64,000 nt of DNA from Deinococcus rubellus (lineage in GTDB: Bacteria > Deinococcota > Deinococci > Deinococcales > Deinococcaceae): assembly GCF_025244745.1 (NCBI RefSeq), contig NZ_CP104213.1, positions 613,501-677,500 on the forward strand. The letters run 5' to 3'. The first letter of the stretch is position 1. The number at the start of each line of letters is the position of its first letter. The position numbers were made by a program, and so were the translations under genes. This document shows positions 9,279-18,798 of the stretch, piece after piece. The notes beneath the pieces are model-generated. The model was not told where the DNA came from. It was given only the letters and a program-made list of their open reading frames with translations, and searched no databases.

Positions 9279-9341
9279 ACCGCTGAGATCGGCTGTTTGG
9301 AGAGAGTAATACGGATTCCGATTAGATCGTGTTCAGCGTGT

Positions 9342-9459
9342 GTGTGCTGGACGCGACTTAATCCGACCAACGGGCGTAGGACAAGGCCGAGCCAAGGCGT
9401 CCAGCACACCATGGGCGTCCAGCCCACCATGAATCCGGAGCGGCTGGACGCCTGTTTTT
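9342..9459 (+). ncRNA. Structured four-arm region downstream of apgM with terminator
   Basis: Arm 1 (9342-9354, GTGTGCTGGACGC) pairs perfectly with arm 2 (9397-9409). Arm 3 (9414-9424, GGCGTCCAGCC) pairs perfectly with arm 4 (9442-9452), which is followed by TGTTTTT. Arms 2 and 3 share GGCGTCCAGC, so arm 4 could also pair with arm 2, and arm 1 with arm 3. The final stem is a good terminator. Whether the whole is a 3' UTR, a small RNA or a repeat element cannot be told. Confidence 0.45.
9414..9459 (+). terminator. Rho-independent terminator downstream of apgM
   Basis: A perfect 11-bp stem, GGCGTCCAGCC with GGCTGGACGCC, has a 17-base loop and is followed by TGTTTTT. Confidence 0.75.
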
Positions 9460-9468
9460 GGGCCAGAA

Positions 9469-9663
9469 TCAACGCGGTTCCAGATGGCAGCCGCATTTGC
9501 ACCTGAATTTGGTGATCGTGCCCGGCCAGGGATTGGGATCGCCTCGCCACAGCCGCCAGCCGAGGAGTGCCTTCTCGTAGACGATCAGTCCGCGTTGCCT
9601 GCTCCTGAATCGCCAGGTTTTACCGCACTTGCAGTGAACCGTATTCATCTGTGTCGTGCCCAT
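9469..9663 (-). CDS. Small Cys-rich protein, possible zinc ribbon
   Basis: The 64-residue product has CKCGKTW near residues 11-17 and CKCGC at 55-59, a four-cysteine arrangement suggesting a zinc-binding knuckle. The middle is rich in Arg and Trp. I recognise no family. Starts at 9663 (MGTTQ) or 9648 (MNTVH) are both possible, and neither has a clear ribosome site. It converges with the terminator after apgM. The codon composition is less GC-rich at third positions than its neighbours, so this is a tentative call. Confidence 0.45.
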   Translation of the reverse strand: MGTTQMNTVHCKCGKTWRFRSRQRGLIVYEKALLGWRLWRGDPNPWPGTITKFRCKCGCHLEPR

Positions 9664-9799
9664 TCTAGGGAGATAGGCGGGCGTCAGTGGGTGAAGTTTG
9701 TCATAACCCGAGCTGTTGGACGAAAGCTCTTCCACTCCTTCGGCGACACACCGAACTGACCTGCAAAAGAATGACGGGCATTTGATTAAACTCAGCGGC

Positions 9800-10153
9800 A
9801 TGCCTGAAGTCACCGTGCAGATGTTCGGCCTCAAGAAGTCGGCGGCCACCCGCGCTGCCGAGCGCTTTTTCAAGGAGCGGCGCGTCAAGGTACATTTCGT
9901 CGACCTGGCGCTGAAGCCGATCAGCAAGGGTGAACTGGCCCGCTTTCAGCAGAAGTTCGGTGCTGACGGGGTGCTCGACAAGGCCAGCAAGGCCTACGAG
10001 GACTCGGGCTTGCCGTATCTGCGGCTCTCTGAAGAGGGCTTCCTCGCCAGGCTGGCCGACTTTCCCGCTGCACTGAAGCTGCCGCTGGTGCGCGGCGGCA
10101 AGCTGCTGGCCGTGGGCGAGGACAAGGAGAGCTGGGTGAAGATGCTGGAATGA
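9800..10153 (+). CDS. ArsC/Spx-family thioredoxin-fold protein
   Basis: The 117-residue product matches the ArsC/Spx/MgsR family. It has a beta strand VTVQMFGLKKSAATRAAERF, then KVHFVDLALKPISKGELARF, and a C-terminal LPLVRGGKLLAVGEDKESW that is the family's PLVR-type motif. The usual catalytic Cys or CxxC of the first loop is missing (the loop reads FGLKKSAA). Arsenate reductase activity is therefore unlikely and a regulatory or redox-independent role is more plausible. TAAACT at 9787-9792 lies seven bases before the ATG, a leaderless start. Confidence 0.78.
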   Translation: MPEVTVQMFGLKKSAATRAAERFFKERRVKVHFVDLALKPISKGELARFQQKFGADGVLDKASKAYEDSGLPYLRLSEEGFLARLADFPAALKLPLVRGGKLLAVGEDKESWVKMLE

Positions 10154-10161
10154 GGCAAAGC

Positions 10162-11526
10162 TCAAACCTGCGGCGCTGGCTCCAGGGGCATACCCTCGAT
10201 GTCGGTGCGGTTCAGGGGCAATCCGGCCTCGCCGCCGGGAAACGGCTTGACCATCAGGGTCTGCACGATGCCGATGCGGGCCGCCGCAAACGACTGGGCG
10301 CTGCCCGACATGTACAAGCGCCAGATGCGGTAGGTCACCTCGTCGGCCAGGCCGCGCGCCAGCACCTCGGCGTGGTGGGACTCCAGCCGCCGCACCCACT
10401 CGCGCAGGGTCAGTGCGTAGTGCTCGCGCATGTTCTCGGCGTCGCGGATCTCGAAACCCGCTTGCTCGGCGCGCAGGTTGACCTCGCTGAGCCGCCGCAG
10501 TTCGCCGTCGGGAAAGACGTAGTTTTGCAGAAACGAGCGGCTGTTGAGGTAGCGCTCGACCGTTCCGAAGCCCCAGTGGATGAAGGCGGGGGCGATCTCC
10601 TTGACGATGCCGTGGTTGAGCAGCAGACCGCCGGGCTTGAGCAGGCGGTAAATCTGCGCGAAGTACTGCGGCATCTTGGCGCGGCCCACGTGCTCGAACA
10701 TGCCCACGCTGGCGACCTTGTCGTAACGGATGGTGGCGGGCAGATCGCGGTAATCGCGGATCTCGATGATGACCCTGTCGTCCACGCCCGCCGCCTCGGC
10801 CCGCTCACGGGCGATCTCGGCCTGCGAGGGGCTGAGGGTGATGCCGGTGACGGTGACGCCGTAGTGCTGCGCGGCGTAAATTGCCAGCCCGCCCCAGCCG
10901 CAGCCGATATCGAGCATTCGCTCGCCCGGCTGGAGCCTCAGCTTGCGGCAGATACGGTCCAGCTTGGTGGCCTGGGCTTCTTCCAGGCTCTCCTGGCCAG
11001 TGTTGAAGTAGGCGCAGGAATACACCATTCGCTCGTCGAGCCACAGTTTGTAGAAGTCGTTGCCGATGTCGTAGTGGTAGCGGATGGCGTGGGCGTCGCG
11101 CTCCTTGGTGTGGGCCTTGCTGTCGTCGCCGAAGGCTGGGCGCGCTGTGGGCCGGGCCTCGCCGGGCAGCGCCAGCAGCAGCGCCAGCACCCGCGCCGCC
11201 ACCAAAGGCTTCAATAGCCGGTCTCCCAGAGACACCGCCTGGGCCAGCACAAATTCGAGGTTACCCTCCACGTCGAAGTCGCCGAAGATGTAGGCCTCGC
11301 CCAGTGCCAGGTCCGAGGGCGGCAGCAGCATCCGCCGCAGCGAGGCGGGCGAATTGAACACCAGCGTGGCGGGCGTGGGGTGGGCTGGGCCTTCCAGCGT
11401 GCCCTCCCAGTAGCGGACATGAAAGGCGCGCTGGCCCGGCGGGCCGAACAGCAGGCTCAGAATCTGACGCGCGGTGGCCAGGGATGGCCGGGTCGTGTGG
11501 CCCACGGAAGAACGTTGAAGTTGCAA
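10162..11526 (-). CDS. cfa: Cyclopropane-fatty-acyl-phospholipid synthase family methyltransferase
   Basis: The enzyme transfers a methylene group from S-adenosylmethionine to unsaturated acyl chains of membrane lipids. The N-terminal ~135 residues form the lipid-binding part. HYDIGNDFYKLWLDERMVYS is the family hallmark, and LDIGCGWGGLAIYAA near residue 204 is the SAM site. The C-terminus has IGIVQTLMVKPF. I prefer a TTG start at 11526, giving 454 residues, because AGGAGGA lies six bases before it. An ATG-initiated frame to 11634 adds an unlikely low-complexity extension. The gene converges with the ArsC-like gene. Confidence 0.88.
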   Translation of the reverse strand: MQLQRSSVGHTTRPSLATARQILSLLFGPPGQRAFHVRYWEGTLEGPAHPTPATLVFNSPASLRRMLLPPSDLALGEAYIFGDFDVEGNLEFVLAQAVSLGDRLLKPLVAARVLALLLALPGEARPTARPAFGDDSKAHTKERDAHAIRYHYDIGNDFYKLWLDERMVYSCAYFNTGQESLEEAQATKLDRICRKLRLQPGERMLDIGCGWGGLAIYAAQHYGVTVTGITLSPSQAEIARERAEAAGVDDRVIIEIRDYRDLPATIRYDKVASVGMFEHVGRAKMPQYFAQIYRLLKPGGLLLNHGIVKEIAPAFIHWGFGTVERYLNSRSFLQNYVFPDGELRRLSEVNLRAEQAGFEIRDAENMREHYALTLREWVRRLESHHAEVLARGLADEVTYRIWRLYMSGSAQSFAAARIGIVQTLMVKPFPGGEAGLPLNRTDIEGMPLEPAPQV

Positions 11527-11739
11527 GGAAGTCCTCCTCTTCTTGAAAGCGCGGCGAAGTCCGCTGGGCAGCTCTGGGCCTGGTGTATTCCTGCCTTCAG
11601 ATGACGGACCTGGAGTGGCCGCAGCCGCGTTCAAAGCATAGGGGCCAGCTCAGGGGGTCAGTGAAATCTGGCCCTCTCCGTGAAGAATGCCACAACAAAA
11701 ATGGCGCAGTCTGTTGCTCCTGCCCAGCGGCCATTCTGC

Positions 11740-12825
11740 TCAGTGGCGCGAGAAGTCGAGGTCGCCTTCCGGCAAGCTCAGCACCCAGGCCGCGATGATG
11801 TCGATGCAGGCCTGCACGTCGCTGAGCTGCACCATTTCCGAGGGGCTGTGCATGTAACGGTTGGGAATACTGACGACCCCGGTGGGCACGCCGCCGCGCA
11901 CCAGGGCCAGGGCGTCACCGTCGGTGCCGGAGTAGCGCGGGGTGGCGCTGAGGGTAAAGGGAATGCCCGCCGCCTTGCCCGCCGCCTGAAGGCCGTCCGT
12001 GACTTTGGGATTGAACAGCGCGCCCACGCTGAGGTTCGCGCCGGAGCCGAACGGCGCTTTGCCGTACTTCTTCTCGGAAACGCCCGGCTGCTTGGTTTCG
12101 TGGGTCACGTCCACGGCGATGCCCGCCAGCGGGTCAAGGTGGTAGGCGCTGACCTGCGCGCCGAGCACCCCGATCTCTTCCTGGGCGGTGCCGACGGCCA
12201 CGATCCGGCGCGTCACTTTCTGAGTGTTCAGCTTGCGGAGCGCTTCGAGCACGATGTACGCGCCCACGCGGTTGTCGAGCGCCTTGCTCACCAGCTTGTC
12301 GCCCAGCAGCAGCGGCGACTGCTCGATGACGCCCACCGTGCCCACCGGAATCTGGGCATTCACGTCCTCGGCGCTCAGGCCGGTGTCGATCCACAGTTCT
12401 TCAAGTTTGCTGGCCTTGGTGCGCTCTTCCTGCTCCATCACGTGAATGGCCTTCTTGCCCACCACGCCCAGAATGTCGCCGCCCGGCGCGAGTAGCCGGA
12501 TGCGCTGGCCTACCAGCACCTGCGGGTCCCAGCCGCCGATATTGAGCACTGCCAGAAAGCCGCTCTCGTCAATGTGCGACACCATCAGCCCGATCTCGTC
12601 GAGGTGGCCCTGCAAGATGATGGGCTGCCCGTCCTCGGGGCCGATCTCGGCGTAGGCGTTGCCGTAGGAGTCGCTGCGGGTGCGCGCAAAGCTGCCCGCT
12701 TCCTTAAGCCAGACGCGGGCAGGCCGGGCCTCGTAGCCGCTGGGACCGGCCTCGCGCAGCAGGGCCAGCAGGAAGTCGGTGTTGAGGGTGGTACCGGACA
12801 CGGGATCGGGGGTGGATTGGGTCAT
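11740..12825 (-). CDS. M42-family glutamyl/leucyl aminopeptidase
   Basis: The 361-residue product belongs to the M42 family of dinuclear metal aminopeptidases. Expected ligands are visible: His-x-Asp in QGHLDEIG near residue 71, Asp in KALDNRVG near 180, the Glu pair in AQEEIG near 215, Asp in AVDVTHE near 237 and His in YMHSPSE near 323. It probably trims peptides in the cytoplasm, often as a large tetrahedral assembly. Several in-frame ATGs exist. I chose 12825 because the -10-like TATGCT (complement of 12833-12838) lies seven bases before it. It is divergent from apaG. Confidence 0.88.
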   Translation of the reverse strand: MTQSTPDPVSGTTLNTDFLLALLREAGPSGYEARPARVWLKEAGSFARTRSDSYGNAYAEIGPEDGQPIILQGHLDEIGLMVSHIDESGFLAVLNIGGWDPQVLVGQRIRLLAPGGDILGVVGKKAIHVMEQEERTKASKLEELWIDTGLSAEDVNAQIPVGTVGVIEQSPLLLGDKLVSKALDNRVGAYIVLEALRKLNTQKVTRRIVAVGTAQEEIGVLGAQVSAYHLDPLAGIAVDVTHETKQPGVSEKKYGKAPFGSGANLSVGALFNPKVTDGLQAAGKAAGIPFTLSATPRYSGTDGDALALVRGGVPTGVVSIPNRYMHSPSEMVQLSDVQACIDIIAAWVLSLPEGDLDFSRH

Positions 12826-12877
12826 AGGCATGAGCATAAGCGTCCTGCTCAGGGCTGGGTGCTTTATGCTTTCTTGC

Positions 12878-13282
12878 ATGTCCGAAATAGCCGCGTCCTC
12901 GCCGCAACTGGCCACGCCCGACGTCCGGGTCAGCGTCATGGTGTCGCATCTGAAGGCGTACTCGCGTCCGGGGCGGCAGGTCTTCAGTTACGTCGTCCGC
13001 ATCGAGAACCACACCGCTGATTCCTGGCAGGTGCTGGGCCGCCAGTGGCAGATCACCGACGGCGGCGGGCGCGAGACGCGGGTGCAGGGCGAGGGGATCG
13101 TCGGCGAGCAGCCGATCGTCGCGCCGGGCGGCGTTTACGTCTACGACAGCTTCGTGACGCTCGAAGACGTGCCGGGCCAGATGGTCGGCCACTTCGAGTT
13201 GCGTGACGCCTGGGGGCAGCCGGGGCGGGCGCTGATCCCGGCCTTCGCACTGGCACTGCCGGAAGAACGGACGCTGAATTAG
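12878..13282 (+). CDS. apaG: ApaG/DUF525 domain protein
   Basis: The 134-residue protein has the ApaG beta-sandwich signature: FSYVVRIENHTADSWQVLGR, then QWQITDGGG, GEGIVGEQPIVAPGGVYVY and GQMVGHFELRD. ApaG is a small immunoglobulin-like fold protein of unclear function, first named beside apaH. Here apaH is not adjacent. TATGCT at 12865-12870 lies seven bases before the ATG, a leaderless start. The gene is divergent from the M42 peptidase gene, so the two promoters lie within about 50 bases. Confidence 0.92.
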   Translation: MSEIAASSPQLATPDVRVSVMVSHLKAYSRPGRQVFSYVVRIENHTADSWQVLGRQWQITDGGGRETRVQGEGIVGEQPIVAPGGVYVYDSFVTLEDVPGQMVGHFELRDAWGQPGRALIPAFALALPEERTLN

Positions 13283-13289
13283 AAGCGGC

Positions 13290-13784
13290 TCAGTTCGCCT
13301 TGTCCAGAAACGTATGGTATTCGTTCAGATCGCCGTAGAAATCCTTGATCCAGGCCACGAAGTTGGCGCTGGTGAAACCACCCACGAAGCTGTAGGTGCT
13401 GATCAGGTGAGGCTTGCCTGCGTCGTCCAGAAACGCCTGGGTGGAATAGTCCTGGTTCCAGGCGTTGACCTGCTTGAGGGTCGGGGCCTGCTTGAAGTCG
13501 GTGGGGTCATAGAGGACGTTGGCGAACACGCCGTCACAACTGCTGGCGTTGCAGTTCAGGAAATCGAGGTAGAAATCGGTGCTGTCGTCGGTGTTTTCGA
13601 GTTTGAGAAACGGCTGCTTGCCGCTGCGGTCCAGGGTGACGGTGTAGCCCGCCGCCTTCAGGAAAGGGGTCAGGCTTTCGGGTGTGGCTGAGCGCAGCAG
13701 GCTACCGGTCTGGGCGCTGGCCACAGAAAGAGTCAGGCCCAGCAGACTGGCCCCCAGCAGCGCTGCCATCTTCGTTCGGTTCAT
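13290..13784 (-). CDS. Exported YbjN-domain protein
   Basis: The 164-residue product has a clear signal peptide (residues 1-24, ending VASAQ). A YbjN-type fold follows: ESLTPFLKAAGYTVTLDRSG, then FYLDFLNC, LKQVNAWNQDYSTQAFLDDAG and a closing FVAWIKDFYGDL. YbjN domains resemble type III secretion chaperones and are found in stress proteins. Two Cys at about residues 78 and 83 could form a disulfide outside the cytoplasm. TAAGAT lies six bases before the ATG (complement of 13791-13796), a leaderless start. Confidence 0.8.
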   Translation of the reverse strand: MNRTKMAALLGASLLGLTLSVASAQTGSLLRSATPESLTPFLKAAGYTVTLDRSGKQPFLKLENTDDSTDFYLDFLNCNASSCDGVFANVLYDPTDFKQAPTLKQVNAWNQDYSTQAFLDDAGKPHLISTYSFVGGFTSANFVAWIKDFYGDLNEYHTFLDKAN

Positions 13785-13828
13785 GAAAATATCTTAGCGC
13801 AGCTCCCCGACAGCGAGCGCCGCAGCCG

Positions 13829-15634
<1,806 letters not shown>

Positions 15635-15709
15635 CCCCCGACTGTAGAGCAGGCGGCCCGGAGAGACCGTAGCGGGACGCTTGACTGGTCTGGAGCGACT
15701 GGCCCGAAT

Positions 15710-16501
15710 CTACTCGCCCGGCAGCGCGACTTCCGATTGCCGCGCCTGCGATGGGGTGACCTGTTGCTGCCCTCGCCCCACCTTCCACTGCACCTGCCGC
15801 AGCAGTCCGCGAACGAGCCGCACCTCCGCTGAGCTGAACGCCCCCCGGTCCAGCGCCACCCGCCACAGCCGCAGGGTATGCCGGGCGCGCACCGCGTCGG
15901 TGTAGCCGGTAAGCATCATCACGTCCCGCAGGTGCCCGTACAGTCCTTCCATCTCGCTGCTGAGGGCCAGTTTGCGGGTCGGGAAGTTCGGCCCCTGACC
16001 GGCTTCGGGCACATGACCCGGTGAAGGCGGCCCGCTTTCGGATTGCAGAAACTCGTAGCAGCTCAGCAGCACCGCCTGGGCCAGATTGAGGCTGGCATAC
16101 GCAGCGGTGGGCACCTGCATGATGACCCGGCACAGTTCCAGGTCGGCGTTGTTGAGGCCCGATTCCTCGGGGCCGAACACCAGGGCCGTCAGGTCGGCGG
16201 CCCGCACCAGAGGCCGTACCTGGGCAGGGTGCTGGGGCGGCGCGAGTTCGGCGCGGACGCGGGCGCTGGTGCCCACCACCAGATCGCAGTCCTGAATGGC
16301 CTCCCTGAGTTCGGTGTAGACCTGGGCGCTTTCCAGGAGGGGAGAAGCATGCACCGCCATCGCCCGGCTGGCCGAGTCCTTGTAATCGCATCTGGGCGCG
16401 ACGATGCGCAGGTCATCTGCGCCCATATTGAGCATGGCCCGCGCCGCTGCGCCGACGTTACCAGAAGTTTTGGGAGAGACCAGGACGACGGCGAGCTTCA
16501 C
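15710..16501 (-). CDS. SpoU/TrmJ-like RNA 2'-O-methyltransferase
   Basis: The 263-residue product has the SPOUT trefoil-knot motifs: VVLVSPKTSGNVGAAARAM at the N-terminus, LVFGPEESGLNNADL near 112-126 and SLNLAQAVLLSCYEF near 137-151. The length and the C-terminal helical extension fit TrmJ, which methylates tRNA ribose at position 32. TrmH relatives acting on other RNAs are possible. GTG is the start codon, with TACCAT seven bases before it, a leaderless arrangement. Confidence 0.85.
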   Translation of the reverse strand: MKLAVVLVSPKTSGNVGAAARAMLNMGADDLRIVAPRCDYKDSASRAMAVHASPLLESAQVYTELREAIQDCDLVVGTSARVRAELAPPQHPAQVRPLVRAADLTALVFGPEESGLNNADLELCRVIMQVPTAAYASLNLAQAVLLSCYEFLQSESGPPSPGHVPEAGQGPNFPTRKLALSSEMEGLYGHLRDVMMLTGYTDAVRARHTLRLWRVALDRGAFSSAEVRLVRGLLRQVQWKVGRGQQQVTPSQARQSEVALPGE

Positions 16502-16514
16502 GCCGGGTATGGTA

Positions 16515-16861
16515 GCGCGTTCGGGTTGGGATGGAAGGCCTGTGTGGCCTTGGCTCCTTGCTTTCGTGGCTTTCGCGTCGGCCCCTGTTCCCCAGCCCCT
16601 CTACGGGGGAAAGGGGTATTTGCTACTCCGCTATGGCTGGAGCTTCCGGGTGTTCCGGCTGACCGTTTGCGCCAACTTTCCAGACTGCCCTGCGGTCATG
16701 GCGTAGGCACTGTGCTGAAGACCTGCCCAGCCAGTCGAGCTGGAAGGCGGGATTCGGCCTGTTTTTTCTCTTTCCCTCTTGAGGGCAACGCGTCGCGGAA
16801 GTGGCGAGGGCTGGGGAGGGGTGAGCAGGTGAGTGCTTGCGATTGCCTTTCGCCCATTTTC
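16515..16861. other. Intergenic gap, no gene seen
   Basis: About 350 bases lie between the start of the RNA methylase gene and the end of glgA. I see no convincing gene on either strand. The open frames there are low-complexity continuations of antisense frames. Confidence 0.5.
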
Positions 16862-18190
16862 CTACTCCGCCATCACCTCACCGTAAATCTCCAGATAGCG
16901 TTTGGCGGGCCCCTCCCAGGAGAAGTCGAGCGGCAGGCCGAGTTTGGCCCTGGCGTTCCAGGTTCGCGGCTTAGTCACCAGGGCGGCGGCGCGGCCGAGC
17001 GCTTCCAGAAACGCCTCGGGGGTCGGATCGTCAAACAGAAAGCCGATCTCCTCCGGCACAGTGTCGGCCAGGCCCCCGGTGCGGCGGGCCACCGGCGGGG
17101 TGCCGTAGCGCAGGGCGATCATCTGCGACAACCCGCACGGCTCGAAACGGCTGGGCATGGCGAAGGCGTGCGCCCCGGCATACAGGCGGTGCGACAGAGC
17201 CTCGTTCATGCCGGTGGCGTGGCGCACTCTGGGCGAGCGGCGTGCCCAGCCCGCGAAGGCGGCCTCCAGTTGCACGTCGCCGCTGCCGAGCAGCACCACG
17301 TTCCAGGTTTTGACGATTTCCGGCAGGGCCGCCAGCAGGATGTCCAGGCCCTTTTGCACCGCCAGGCGCGAGACGCAGCTCAGAATCGGGGCGTCGTCGA
17401 GCTTGAATTCTTGGCGCAGGGCCGCCACGTTGGCTGCTTTGCCGGTCATGCTGCGGTAGGGCAGTACGTGCCCGTCGGTGCGCGGGTTCCAGCGCTCCTG
17501 GTCCAGCCCATTGATGACGCCCGAGAGTCGGCCCTCGGCGAGCCGGTCTTGCAGTACCCCTTGCAGCCCCTCGCCGAATTCGGGTGTGGTGATTTCCTGG
17601 GCGTAGGTCGGGCTGACGGTGGTGACGTGCCCGGCGTAGACCAGCCCGGCCTTCATCAAATTGAGGTCACCGTAGAATTCCACGCCCTGCTCGGTGTTCA
17701 GCCACTGGGGCAGGCCGGTCCAGGCGAAGCTGTCATGGATGTTCCACCGGCCCTGGTACTGCAAATTGTGAATGGTGAAGACGCTCGGGATGTGGCGCAG
17801 GCGGGCGTGGGCGACCACCAGCCCGGCGGCCCAGTCGTGGCCGTGCAACACGTCGAAGCGCACGCCCGAGGCCGCCAGCACCGGCAAGACCAGTTGCCCC
17901 CAGGCCGAGAAGCGCCGCACGTCGTCAGGGTGGTAGATGCCGGGGCGCTTGAAGACAGGCGTCTCCAGAAACAGAAAGCGTACCCCGTCCTCCGTCAGTT
18001 CGCCCAGACGCACGTCACCGCCGCGCCAGATTTCGCGTGGTGTGCCGACCAGATCGGCGTACCAGGGCGAGAGGACGGTGGCCTGGTGGCCCAGCCGGGT
18101 GAGTTCGGCGGGCAGGGCAACCATCACGTCGGCCAGCCCACCGGTGCGGGAAAACGGATACGCCTCGGAGGCCACGTGCAGGATTCGCAT
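16862..18190 (-). CDS. glgA: Glycogen synthase (GT5, ADP-glucose type)
   Basis: The 442-residue enzyme transfers glucose from ADP-glucose to growing glycogen. The N-terminus reads ILHVASEAYPFSRTGGLADV; the usual KTGGL substrate loop is RTGGL here. HGHDWAAGLV and IHNLQYQG are conserved in the N-terminal Rossmann domain. The C-terminal domain has SRLAVQKGLDILL and PSRFEPCGLSQMIALRYGT with the catalytic Glu. No other glycogen genes are in the window. TAGCAT lies six bases before the ATG, a leaderless start. Confidence 0.93.
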   Translation of the reverse strand: MRILHVASEAYPFSRTGGLADVMVALPAELTRLGHQATVLSPWYADLVGTPREIWRGGDVRLGELTEDGVRFLFLETPVFKRPGIYHPDDVRRFSAWGQLVLPVLAASGVRFDVLHGHDWAAGLVVAHARLRHIPSVFTIHNLQYQGRWNIHDSFAWTGLPQWLNTEQGVEFYGDLNLMKAGLVYAGHVTTVSPTYAQEITTPEFGEGLQGVLQDRLAEGRLSGVINGLDQERWNPRTDGHVLPYRSMTGKAANVAALRQEFKLDDAPILSCVSRLAVQKGLDILLAALPEIVKTWNVVLLGSGDVQLEAAFAGWARRSPRVRHATGMNEALSHRLYAGAHAFAMPSRFEPCGLSQMIALRYGTPPVARRTGGLADTVPEEIGFLFDDPTPEAFLEALGRAAALVTKPRTWNARAKLGLPLDFSWEGPAKRYLEIYGEVMAE

Positions 18191-18243
18191 GCGGGTATGC
18201 TACCCCGCCCGCTGGCAGGCGAAGAACAAGAGCGGCGGGGGTT

Positions 18244-18272
18244 TTGACACCTTCCAAAGGCCATGCTACTAT
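18244..18272 (+). promoter_or_regulatory. Consensus promoter for the tRNA genes
   Basis: TTGACA (18244-18249) and TACTAT (18267-18272) are separated by exactly 17 bases. Transcription would start near 18279, about 40 bases before tRNA-Cys. Confidence 0.8.
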
Positions 18273-18315
18273 TCATGCCGCTGGGAGAAACGGGCCATGC
18301 GCCCTGCCCCACACG

Positions 18316-18391
<76 letters not shown>

Positions 18392-18418
18392 AAATTTTTT
18401 GCTCCATATCTCAGGTAC

Positions 18419-18493
18419 AGATCCGTAGCTCAGGGGTAGAGCACTACATTGACACTGTAGGGGTCAGCAGTTCAAATCTGCTCGGGTCTACCA
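18419..18493 (+). tRNA. tRNA-Val (GAC)
   Basis: The acceptor stem is AGATCCG with CGGGTCT, the anticodon stem-loop CTACA-TTGACAC-TGTAG gives GAC, the T loop is TTCAAAT, and CCA is encoded. Accessory DNA begins right after it, so its 3' end is a candidate attachment site. Confidence 0.95.
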
Positions 18494-18496
18494 ACA

Positions 18497-18520
18497 AACG
18501 CTCTCCTAGAGGGCGTTTTT
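18497..18520 (+). terminator. Terminator after tRNA-Val
   Basis: AACGCTCT pairs with AGGGCGTT (one G-T pair) and is followed by five T, then a second T-rich stretch. Confidence 0.75.
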
Positions 18521-18548
18521 CCTTTTTGTTCTTTTCCTCTTTGAGCAC

Positions 18549-18571
18549 TGGCAGCAACGTTGGCAGCAACG
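18549..18571 (+). repeat. Two direct repeats of TGGCAGCAACG
   Basis: The 11-base unit occurs at 18549-18559 and 18561-18571, about 55 bases after tRNA-Val. It could be an integrase arm site or the tail of an integrase gene removed by rearrangement. This is inference from position only. Confidence 0.5.
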
Positions 18572-18612
18572 CGCAGTAAAACGAAGTTATCCACAGGTCC
18601 CTGCCCAGGACT

Positions 18613-18798
18613 ATGGATAACTTCTTCGGTCGTTGCGAGCTGGGCCGCCTCGGCTACCGCGAGCACTACGCCCTGGCCGGTGATGTGCTTAATCGGGTGG
18701 TACCCAGCCTCACCATCCTGAGCGCCGCTGAGCGCGATCTGGTCTGCGAGTACTTATACGGGCAGTTGGGTCTGATGGTTGGCGGGTGGGTAGCATGA
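18613..18798 (+). CDS. Small phage-type protein, paralogue of the 31.6 kb gene
   Basis: The product has 61 residues and no known domain. It aligns with the C-terminal third of the product at 31571-32020: ELGRLGYR, then HY, VL-R-V-SL and YGQL-L with a closing VA match in order. It may therefore be a short version or a 5'-truncated copy of that gene. The next gene starts within its stop codon (ATGA overlap), as in the second block, where the following gene also overlaps by ATGA. Confidence 0.55.
   Translation: MDNFFGRCELGRLGYREHYALAGDVLNRVVPSLTILSAAERDLVCEYLYGQLGLMVGGWVA

Noticed and set aside
10150..11217. Long plus-strand open frame antisense to the fatty acid synthase gene
   Set aside because: It is the mirror of a well-supported GC-rich gene and its translation is rich in Gly, Ala, Val and His without any domain.
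16404..16706. Plus-strand frame across the start of the RNA methylase gene
   Set aside because: The first part is antisense to the conserved N-terminus of the methylase and the rest shows no protein-like pattern.
18472..18666. Minus-strand frame over the tRNA-Val edge as an integrase tail
   Set aside because: It overlaps the tRNA, is only 64 codons, and shows no Arg-His-Arg-Tyr recombinase residues. Only the direct repeats were kept as a possible attachment feature.
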